In this document: one piece after another, positions 5,356 to 10,240 of the stretch
Numbering within the stretch: position 1 is the first letter of the stretch
Layout: every line of letters begins with the position of its first letter
Source of the DNA: Anaerolineales bacterium
GTDB taxonomy: Bacteria; Chloroflexota; Anaerolineae; Anaerolineales; UBA4823
Direction of reading: 5' to 3'
Length of the DNA: 10,240 bases
Assembly (NCBI GenBank): GCA_016932955.1
Contig: JAFGBV010000166.1
Span: 1-10,240, forward strand
Program-made: the position numbers and the translations under genes
Notes under the pieces: generated by a model
Database searches by the model: none
What the model saw: only the letters and a program-made list of their open reading frames with translations
What the model was told of the DNA's origin: nothing

Positions 5356-6483
5356 TCAATCGGTGATATCCACCACCGTACCATCCTGCTCATACGCGCT
5401 GGGCTGGTCAGGGGGTACAACAGGCTGCGTCCAGCGGAAAACCCACCTGGCTGCCTGGGGGGTCAGGTTAATGCACCCATGGCTGCGCGGCCTACCAAAG
5501 TTATTATGCCAGTAAGTGCCGTGAAAGGCAATACCACTTTCGGTTATATATGAATTCCAGGGCACACCGGGCAGGTCATAGCCATTGGCAGCCAGGTTTC
5601 CGGCAGCCATGTGGCGCGAGGGGCGTTTATGAAAGGTGATGTGCCTGCCGAGAGGGGTTGAATAATCGCCATTGCTAAACTTGGCGCCGGTAGCAACACG
5701 TGCCATAAATACGGGTTGCTCCCACTCGTAAGCGATCAACAATTGCTCGGGGATCAGGACTTGCAATCGTTTGAGTGAGGAAGGCACATCTGGGGATAGC
5801 GGTGTGAGTTCTTCAGCAGGGATGAGGCGCAAATGAGATGCGAGGGTGTAGAAGGTGAACTCCCACTTATCATCCAGGATCCCATACCAGGCTTCGCCAT
5901 CTTGATCGTAAACCAGGTTGATCACCCAATAGGTGGTCTGGTAATAGAAGCGGTAGGCTACGGGTTGGTATTTGCCAGCAGCCCAACGGGCATCGGTATA
6001 GGGCACGGTAACCTCTGCCAAAGCACCGCCTTCGGGGATATTGGGGTTGGGCGGGTTGAGGACGGTGCGGACAGGCTGGATGGCGGCGGAGTGCGCATAG
6101 CCTTTGTCGCCAATGCGATACCAGATGCGGTTATGCGAGTCGGTATCTTCGGATACAGTCACAGCCGTGATCGGCAGGACTTTGTCAATCCAGTAGGTAT
6201 TGACTTTATTACCGCTGAAGGAGGGGATATCAAAGACAGTTATACTGGTATCGATCACGCGTCCTTGTTGGTCGAAATCAACGGCATGGGGTGAATTGAG
6301 GAGGGCAAGCGCCTCGGCCGGGGTGACCTGGCCAAGGAGTTCTGCTGCCCAGGGGAAGCGCTCGCGGAGTTTGTTGGTGGAGGGGAGGAATAGACTGAGC
6401 GCCAGGCTGATTCCTAATCCGCCGATCTTCAGAAATTGGCGGCGGGTGATGAGTGATTTTAACATCGGTGGGTGTTCAGGCAT
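5356..6483 (-). CDS. L,D-transpeptidase (YkuD domain) with Tat-type signal
   Basis: A 375-aa exported enzyme. Its YkuD domain (about 240-375) carries the catalytic signature HGTYWHNNFG (321-330) and SHGCINL (334-340), with H321, H335 and nucleophile C337. L,D-transpeptidases make 3-3 cross-links in peptidoglycan or attach other molecules to it, and are insensitive to most penicillins. The N-terminus has a twin-arginine motif, TRRQFLK (13-19), then a hydrophobic stretch (20-34), which predicts Tat export of a folded protein. The middle (about 75-225) shows two SH3-like stretches (VFDIPSFSGNKV...YRIGDKGYAHSAAIQPV and VPYTDARW...YGILDDKW), probable wall-binding modules. The ATG overlaps the stop of the preceding transpeptidase gene (TAATG), so translation is coupled. 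A second in-frame ATG at 6465 would give MLKSLITRRQF and is an alternative start. The next gene begins 37 nt later. Confidence 0.95.
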   Translation of the reverse strand: MPEHPPMLKSLITRRQFLKIGGLGISLALSLFLPSTNKLRERFPWAAELLGQVTPAEALALLNSPHAVDFDQQGRVIDTSITVFDIPSFSGNKVNTYWIDKVLPITAVTVSEDTDSHNRIWYRIGDKGYAHSAAIQPVRTVLNPPNPNIPEGGALAEVTVPYTDARWAAGKYQPVAYRFYYQTTYWVINLVYDQDGEAWYGILDDKWEFTFYTLASHLRLIPAEELTPLSPDVPSSLKRLQVLIPEQLLIAYEWEQPVFMARVATGAKFSNGDYSTPLGRHITFHKRPSRHMAAGNLAANGYDLPGVPWNSYITESGIAFHGTYWHNNFGRPRSHGCINLTPQAARWVFRWTQPVVPPDQPSAYEQDGTVVDITD

Positions 6484-7508
6484 TATTCGTGAATGTTGAC
6501 CAGTGTACCAATATCAGCCCAGTTAAATAGCCACTCAGCATCCTCAGTACGCAGGTTCACGCAGCCGTGGCTCATGGGCGTGCCGAAATTATTATGCCAG
6601 TAAGTACCATGAAGGGCATATCCCTTATAATAATACATTGTATATGGAACACCGGGGAGGTACCAGCCTACACCCCACATCGGTGTTGCGGTGTATTTTA
6701 CGTAAATATTGAACTGCCCGGTGACGGTGGGATACTGCCAGGTGCCAGTGGAGGCGATGAAAGTTTCCAGCAATTCCTCTCCCTCATAGGCATAGACCAT
6801 CTGCTCGGATAGATCCACATCGATCCAGCGTTCATTGCTGCCGACATCTGGTAATTCCCCGTAGAGAGGAGGGTCTGTAGGCCGGGGTTTTTTGGTTGGA
6901 GAGGGGGTGGGGGTGGGGATGGGCGTCTCGGTGGGGAGGGGAGTGGGCGTGGAGGTAGGTGTGGGACTGGGGGTTGCTGTGGGGGTTTGGGTGGGGGTAG
7001 GGGTAAGGGTAACCTTGCTGGCCTGGATCTGCATGATGGGGATCATATCGCCTTGCAGGATATTCCCCAGGCCGGCAGATGCCTGAGGAGTTTGGCCGGT
7101 GAAGGCCACCAGGCTGAAGGCGATGATGAGTAGTGCAACGACTGCGGGGAGAAAATCCAGGCGATGTCCGAAGAGAGGAAAACTCACCTTTTTGGCAGTA
7201 AAATAGGTGGAAATGATTCCTTTTGGTGGGCGGGGAAATGAGCCGCTGGCGCGCAGGCGCCTCACCGCCCAGTGCATCCCCTGGCGGGCACGTTTGCTGG
7301 AGGGGTTGATCTCCAGGGCGCGTTTGAGGTAATCCAGGCTGGCGCGTGGAGTGGAAACGGCTGCCAGCCAGAGCCAGGGTTCTTCGCGACTGGGGCTAAT
7401 TTTTGCGGCACGCTGCGCCCAATAGCGGGCGCGCTGCAGATTGCCCTGGCGGAAACATAAGCCAGCATTTTCAATCGCCTGCTGGAACAAATCGATATTG
7501 CTGTTCAT
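6483..7508 (-). CDS. L,D-transpeptidase with N-terminal TPR, membrane anchor and Thr-Pro stalk
   Basis: A 341-aa enzyme in four parts. Residues about 5-88 form two TPR-like helical repeats (LCFRQGNLQRARYWAQRAAKISPS and ASLDYLKRALEINPSSKRARQG), with no signal before them, so they should be cytoplasmic. A single membrane segment spans 118-137. Residues 167-213 are a Thr-Pro stalk. Residues 225-341 are a YkuD domain with HGTYWHNNFG (300-309) and SHGCVNL (313-319), nucleophile C316. The arrangement puts the catalytic domain outside the membrane at the end of a stalk, while the TPR can bind a cytoplasmic partner. The ATG at 7508 overlaps the stop of the amidase gene (ATGA), and no Shine-Dalgarno is present, which supports coupling and excludes the upstream start at 7556. 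The catalytic motif is nearly identical to that of the next gene, so the two may be tandem duplicates of the domain with different export routes. Confidence 0.95.
   Translation of the reverse strand: MNSNIDLFQQAIENAGLCFRQGNLQRARYWAQRAAKISPSREEPWLWLAAVSTPRASLDYLKRALEINPSSKRARQGMHWAVRRLRASGSFPRPPKGIISTYFTAKKVSFPLFGHRLDFLPAVVALLIIAFSLVAFTGQTPQASAGLGNILQGDMIPIMQIQASKVTLTPTPTQTPTATPSPTPTSTPTPLPTETPIPTPTPSPTKKPRPTDPPLYGELPDVGSNERWIDVDLSEQMVYAYEGEELLETFIASTGTWQYPTVTGQFNIYVKYTATPMWGVGWYLPGVPYTMYYYKGYALHGTYWHNNFGTPMSHGCVNLRTEDAEWLFNWADIGTLVNIHE
6903..7009 (+). repeat. Low-complexity G-rich tract encoding the Thr-Pro stalk; G-quadruplex potential
   Basis: On the plus strand this region is a string of GGG-GGGGG runs, the complement of Thr and Pro codons in the stalk of the transpeptidase gene. 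Two stretches fit the G-quadruplex pattern with very short loops: 6903-6923 (four runs, loops of 1, 1 and 2 nt) and 6981-7009 (five runs, loops TTT, T, TA, TAA). The structures would be in the template strand of the gene. The feature follows from the amino-acid repeat, so any function is uncertain. Confidence 0.7.
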
Positions 7509-8311
7509 GGTACCGCGGTAGGTTGAGTGGAAACATCCTCGTTGCGAACATAACACAGAATGCCGGCGGTAATTCCTCTGGCCAGGAGATCGGGTTGTTC
7601 GGTAAGGATCTTGCGGTCTAGATTCATAAAACCGACCTCGATGATAGCAGCCGGGGTTTCGTTGTTGATCTCGTCAAAAGCGTGGTAGTAGGTCATGTCG
7701 TTGGTGACGCTGCCAGCATGGAAATGCAATCCGGTTATCTCGCCATAGCGGACACGCATGCAGTTAGTAAGGCGCGTGGCTTGTTCGGGGTACTTCGTGG
7801 ACATGGCTGCAGCCACCTTGAAACCAGTAGCTTCTTCATTAACATACTCGCAAGAATCGGCATGGATTGATACCAATGTCAGCCCGCGATAGCCATTCAG
7901 GCGAGGATCAAACTCTGCCAGCAGATCAACATCATATCCTTCAGCGATCAGGCTTTCGCGCACAAGGTTGGCAATTTCCAGGTTGATATCGACTTCGCGG
8001 AAACCTCCCAAGGCCTCGGAGCAGACAGCGCCAGAGTCGTTGCCGGAATGCCCGGCGACAATACCAATGCGCGGGTTAGGCAGGGAAGTGGGAGTGAGCA
8101 TGGGGGCTTGTTCGGTGCTGTTCTGCTGAAGAACCAGGGTTAGCTGGTCTGAAAGCCGTCCGGGGAGCAATCCGGGCTCGGTCCAGGCGGTAAAAAGGGT
8201 TGCAACCAGGAAAGCAACGCTAAATACCACTTGCAACTGGAAAAACATGCCGGTAGATGTGCGGCGGCGAGGTGGACGAAATGAAGAGGACTGTTCTGGT
8301 GTCATTTGCAT
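7505..8311 (-). CDS. N-acetylmuramoyl-L-alanine amidase (Amidase_3), membrane-anchored
   Basis: A 268-aa enzyme that cuts the bond between muramic acid and L-alanine of peptidoglycan. Residues 1-20 are polar with a basic cluster (RPPRRR, 12-17), residues 22-42 form a membrane segment, and a linker to about 78 precedes the catalytic domain. The zinc ligands of the Amidase_3 family are visible: H88 in VAGHSGNDSGA, E106 in FREVDINLEIA and H150 in SIHAD. The catalytic glutamate E225 lies in IIEVGFMN, followed by the typical DRKILTEQPDLLARGI. The domain is complete. The start at 8311 has an AAGG Shine-Dalgarno 8 nt upstream; a longer in-frame start at 8428 would run through the promoter region and is rejected. 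It is the first gene of the six-gene envelope operon, and its stop overlaps the start of the next gene (ATGA). The membrane segment with positive residues before it predicts a type II orientation, with the catalytic domain outside. Confidence 0.95.
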   Translation of the reverse strand: MQMTPEQSSSFRPPRRRTSTGMFFQLQVVFSVAFLVATLFTAWTEPGLLPGRLSDQLTLVLQQNSTEQAPMLTPTSLPNPRIGIVAGHSGNDSGAVCSEALGGFREVDINLEIANLVRESLIAEGYDVDLLAEFDPRLNGYRGLTLVSIHADSCEYVNEEATGFKVAAAMSTKYPEQATRLTNCMRVRYGEITGLHFHAGSVTNDMTYYHAFDEINNETPAAIIEVGFMNLDRKILTEQPDLLARGITAGILCYVRNEDVSTQPTAVP

Positions 8312-8326
8312 TGATACTACCTTATT

Positions 8327-8343
8327 TGGCAAGAGATGGCAAG
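8327..8343. repeat. Tandem 7-bp direct repeat, 10-bp period, upstream of the amidase operon
   Basis: TGGCAAG occurs at 8327-8333 and 8337-8343, separated by AGA. The 10-bp period puts both copies on the same face of the helix. The repeat lies in the divergent promoter region, 16 bp upstream of the amidase start codon. It may be a regulator binding site. On the minus strand the distal copy contains TTGCCA, which could also serve as a -35 element (17 bp to TAGTAT at 8314-8319), but that would start transcription inside the coding region. Confidence 0.4.
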
Positions 8344-8385
8344 TGTTTTGGTTGCTTATCTGGCAGAGTGGATGATCGTTTGGAC

Positions 8386-8414
8386 TTGACATCCATTGTG
8401 CTGGTAAGTATGAT
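8386..8414 (+). promoter_or_regulatory. Strong sigma70-type promoter of the AMMECR1 gene
   Basis: A perfect -35 TTGACA (8386-8391), an exact 17-bp spacer and a -10 TATGAT (8409-8414, 5 of 6). Transcription should start near 8421, giving a leader of about 27 nt with a Shine-Dalgarno. It is the best housekeeping promoter in the window. Confidence 0.88.
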
Positions 8415-8437
8415 GAAGGTGTGTGCAATCACAGCCG

Positions 8438-8442
8438 GGAGG
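8438..8442 (+). promoter_or_regulatory. Shine-Dalgarno of the AMMECR1 gene
   Basis: GGAGG, 5 nt before an ATG at 8448 and 8 nt before a second adjacent ATG at 8451. Either can be used; it excludes the GTG at 8421, which coincides with the predicted transcription start. Confidence 0.8.
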
Positions 8443-8447
8443 GTGCA

Positions 8448-9032
8448 ATGATGGTGCCAGAAGATCAACTTACTCCAGAAGAACGTGATTACTTATTGAA
8501 GTTAGCGCGCAACGCATTAACGTGTGGGGTAAGGGGAGAGCCTTTACCAGCGTTGGAAGAACAGGCGCTAACACCGCGCCTGCGCCAACCTGGGGCTTCT
8601 TTCGTGACCCTGACGATTGCCGGGATGCTGCGCGGCTGCATCGGGGCATTGGAGCCGTATCAGGGCTTGGCGGAGGATGTGCGCGAGCATGCGGTGGCTG
8701 CGGCACTGCAGGATTACCGGTTCCCACAGGTGCGACCTGGGGAAGTTGATGATATTGAGATTGAGATCTCAAGGCTGACAGCACCAATAGAGCTACAGTA
8801 TGAGAGCCCAGAGGATTTGCTGCGTAAGCTACGCCCAGAAATCGATGGGGTGGTTCTGCGGGATGGTATGCGACGGGCTACATTCCTGCCGCAAGTATGG
8901 GAGAAAATCCCCAGGTCGGAGGATTTCCTCAGTCAATTGTGCATGAAGATGGGAGCGCCCTCGGATTTCTGGCGCAAAAAGCACCTGAGTGTATTAATTT
9001 ATCAGGTAGAAGAATTCCGCGAAAGCAAGTAG
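8448..9032 (+). CDS. amrA: AMMECR1 domain protein (AmmeMemoRadiSam system protein A family)
   Basis: A 194-aa, complete AMMECR1-domain protein. The invariant motif LRGCIG is at 61-66, preceded by SFVTLTIAGM. Other conserved stretches follow: LAEDVREHAVAAALQDYRFPQV (74-95), DIEIEISRL (102-110), DGVVLRDGMRRATFLPQVWE (133-152) and a C-terminal DFWRKKHLSVLIYQVEEF. The family is found in all domains of life, and its biochemical role is not settled. In many bacteria it is encoded with a Memo-like protein and a radical SAM enzyme, sometimes fused to them. Neither partner is in this window: upstream is the divergent envelope operon, downstream a convergent gene. The gene has its own strong promoter and so is expressed alone here. 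It overlaps nothing, but its stop is 1 nt from the end of the convergent pyrophosphokinase gene. Confidence 0.95.
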   Translation: MMVPEDQLTPEERDYLLKLARNALTCGVRGEPLPALEEQALTPRLRQPGASFVTLTIAGMLRGCIGALEPYQGLAEDVREHAVAAALQDYRFPQVRPGEVDDIEIEISRLTAPIELQYESPEDLLRKLRPEIDGVVLRDGMRRATFLPQVWEKIPRSEDFLSQLCMKMGAPSDFWRKKHLSVLIYQVEEFRESK

Positions 9033-9033
9033 A

Positions 9034-10050
9034 TCAGGTAACATGATCGGCTTCGCTGTCGCCGAAGTCGAACAGGTTTCCGATTGACTGGCGGGTGTAA
9101 TTGCGGTAGATTGCCTCGCCAATCACCGGGCCCACAGAGAGCACCTTGAGCTGGGGACTGAGATACTCGGCTGGGATGGGCACGGTATCGGTGGTGATAA
9201 TCTCAGTGACCTGTGGTATCTTCAGGATGCGCTGCAGCGCGCCGTTGAGAAATAATCCATGGGTACAGATCAGGATGATCTCTTTAATCCCGCCTTGGGC
9301 GAGTAAATTGCTTAGGTGGATCACTGATCCGCCGGTGGCGATCTCGTCATCGTAGACAATCGCGCGTTGGAATCCTTCTACCTGCTTGAGAACCAGCTCT
9401 CCGATGTGAACTTCTGTATCGGAGATGCGGTTCTTTTCTGCCGAGATTGCTGGAAGGCTTAGGAGGGAGGCGAAACGCGTTGCGGAACCGGCACGGCCAT
9501 AATCGGGGGCTACTACAATCGTGTCGTTGGCGTTGAAGGTGATCCCGGTGACCTGAGTGCGCTCACGCAGGTAATTTAAAAATAATCCTCTTGCTGTGAT
9601 CGGGTCAGTAGGAATGCTAAAGAAGCCATGCACCTGGGGCGAGTGCAGCGTCATTGTCATCACATGTGTGGCGCCAGCGGTTTGCAGGAGGTCTGCGACC
9701 AGGCGTGCGGTGATCGAGATACGAGGCGCATTTTTTTTGTCGGAACGCGCATAGGAGAAATAGGGGATAATCGCGTGCACTTCGCGCGCGCCAGCGCTAT
9801 GAGCGATATCTAACATCATGAACAATTGGAGAAGATGATCGCTGACCGGTGGGATGAGCGATTGAACGATGTAAACAATGCGCGAGCGCACACTGGCGCC
9901 AAGCTGAATGTAGAGATTATCATTGCTGAAGCGATTGAAGAGGGTATTTTCAAGAGGAATTCCGAGATGACTAGCAATGGAGGCGGCCAGCTTGGGGTGC
10001 GAACTACCACTAAAAATGCGCACATCATTGGGGTTGATAGCAATAGGCAT
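9034..10050 (-). CDS. prs: Ribose-phosphate pyrophosphokinase (PRPP synthase), divergent at several motifs
   Basis: A 338-aa cytoplasmic protein with the complete double phosphoribosyltransferase-like fold of PRPP synthases, which make PRPP from ribose 5-phosphate and ATP for nucleotide, His and Trp synthesis. Motifs in order: RIFSGSSHPKLAASIA (11-26), RFSNDNLYIQ (40-49), PYFSYARSDKK (96-106), MTMTLHSPQVHGFF (131-144), the flexible-loop K206-N-R208, and the PRPP loop YDDEIATGGS (233-242). Departures from the usual bacterial sequence include RFSDGE to RFSNDN, ARQDRK to ARSDKK, TMDLH to TMTLH, PDVGG to PDYGR, and DDMIDT to DDEIAT. The loop Lys and Arg and the two loop Asp residues remain, so activity is likely. 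The 338 aa exceed the usual 310-320, mainly at the C-terminus. The ATG has an AGGAGG 12 nt upstream, a long spacing. It follows a DarA-like gene and should be in one operon with it. Confidence 0.9.
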   Translation of the reverse strand: MPIAINPNDVRIFSGSSHPKLAASIASHLGIPLENTLFNRFSNDNLYIQLGASVRSRIVYIVQSLIPPVSDHLLQLFMMLDIAHSAGAREVHAIIPYFSYARSDKKNAPRISITARLVADLLQTAGATHVMTMTLHSPQVHGFFSIPTDPITARGLFLNYLRERTQVTGITFNANDTIVVAPDYGRAGSATRFASLLSLPAISAEKNRISDTEVHIGELVLKQVEGFQRAIVYDDEIATGGSVIHLSNLLAQGGIKEIILICTHGLFLNGALQRILKIPQVTEIITTDTVPIPAEYLSPQLKVLSVGPVIGEAIYRNYTRQSIGNLFDFGDSEADHVT

Positions 10051-10062
10051 GGTGGTAATTAT

Positions 10063-10068
10063 CCTCCT
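10063..10068 (-). promoter_or_regulatory. Perfect Shine-Dalgarno of prs overlapping the upstream stop codon
   Basis: AGGAGG on the minus strand shares two bases with the TAG stop of the DarA-like gene (10067-10069). The distance to the ATG at 10050 is 12 nt, longer than the optimum of 5-9. Ribosomes ending on the upstream gene would cover this site, so prs translation may depend on it. No ATG, GTG or TTG lies at a better distance in frame. Confidence 0.75.
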
Positions 10069-10240
10069 AAAGTTGTTCAAAATGGGCAACATTGAGAACA
10101 AACAGGGTGGCGCGCTTAATCCCGGGCTCAATTGGCGGAGAACAGGTTGCTTTGATTCGTTCGATCGCATCACTGAGGCGATCGTCATCGACTCCTATCA
10201 TAAGCGTGGTGGAGCCGCGCCGGAAGAAGCCACCGGTGGA
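10067..10240 (-). CDS. Cyclic-di-AMP receptor, DarA-like (DUF970, PII-like), C-terminal part
   Basis: The last 57 codons of a gene that begins beyond the right edge. The visible sequence starts STGGFFRRGSTT, continues with LMIGVDDDRLSDAIERIK, and ends ATLFVLNVAHFEQL before a TAG. These are the landmarks of DUF970 proteins: the TGGF.R.G.TT loop, IGV.D strand and helix, and terminal A.VFVL.V..F strand. In Firmicutes the family (DarA/YaaQ/PstA) binds the second messenger cyclic di-AMP as a trimer, with no enzyme activity. Between the helix and the last strand only about a dozen residues remain (CSPPIEPGIKR), where B. subtilis DarA has a loop about 15-20 residues longer. The B-loop is thus shortened, which could alter or abolish ligand signalling. 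The frame is fully open to the window edge and ends 16 nt before prs. About half of the protein is missing from view. Confidence 0.88.
   Translation of the reverse strand, partial: STGGFFRRGSTTLMIGVDDDRLSDAIERIKATCSPPIEPGIKRATLFVLNVAHFEQL

Noticed and set aside
6892..7086. 64-aa plus-strand open frame rich in Gly and Val
   Set aside because: It is the antisense reading of the Thr-Pro stalk of the transpeptidase, a low-complexity artefact.
8314..8342. Minus-strand promoter TTGCCA-17-TAGTAT for the amidase operon
   Set aside because: Transcription would start near 8307, inside the coding region and after the Shine-Dalgarno, so it does not fit the chosen start.
10051..10188. N-terminal extension of prs to 10188
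   Set aside because: The extra 46 residues run through the Shine-Dalgarno and, in another frame, through the DarA-like coding region, which has clear family motifs.
1..10240. CRISPR array, tRNA/rRNA, insertion sequence or phage genes
   Set aside because: Reading both strands gave no regularly spaced repeats, cloverleaf-like sequence, transposase or terminal inverted repeats.

Overview
The window looks like ordinary chromosome of a Chloroflexota bacterium, most likely class Anaerolineae. The assignment is inferred from Thr-Pro-rich linkers in the exported enzymes, a YLPLVLKN tract inside a modular secreted protein, moderate GC, and the gene families present. No ribosomal RNA or marker gene confirms it. 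There is no sign of a mobile element, phage, CRISPR array, tRNA or rRNA. Coding density is high, and most start sites are supported by ribosome binding sites or by stop/start overlaps.

Left (1-1370): a two-gene minus-strand unit encodes a PduO-type cobalamin adenosyltransferase and a DUF554 membrane protein. A TATAAT box sits only 7 nt from the adenosyltransferase start, which suggests a leaderless mRNA. Reading away from it on the plus strand are a 69-aa zinc-ribbon protein (1459-1668) and, after a 230-nt spacer with small repeats, a 493-aa secreted protein (1899-3380). That protein has three internal beta-rich repeats and a separate C-terminal domain.

Centre (3392-8311): six minus-strand genes are packed so tightly that they are very probably one operon. 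In transcription order they are a membrane-anchored N-acetylmuramoyl-L-alanine amidase, a membrane-anchored TPR/L,D-transpeptidase, a Tat-type L,D-transpeptidase, a LURP-one/scramblase-like protein, an unrecognised 140-aa protein, and a thioredoxin-TPR (CnoX/YbbN-like) protein. The first three are linked by stop/start overlaps. The set ends in a near-perfect intrinsic terminator at 3392-3432. Peptidoglycan cutting and 3-3 cross-linking enzymes are thus encoded with a membrane-associated fold and a redox chaperone, which suggests a cell-envelope remodelling unit.

Right (8386-10240): a strong sigma70-type promoter drives an AMMECR1-family gene on the plus strand. It ends 1 nt from the end of a convergent minus-strand ribose-phosphate pyrophosphokinase gene with several non-canonical residues at conserved positions. 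Just upstream of that gene, and running off the window edge, is the C-terminal part of a DarA-like (DUF970, PII-like) cyclic-di-AMP receptor. Its stop codon overlaps the Shine-Dalgarno sequence of the pyrophosphokinase gene. The most interesting points are this DarA-like/PRPP synthase pair, the envelope operon with its unknown member, and the repeat architecture of the secreted protein.
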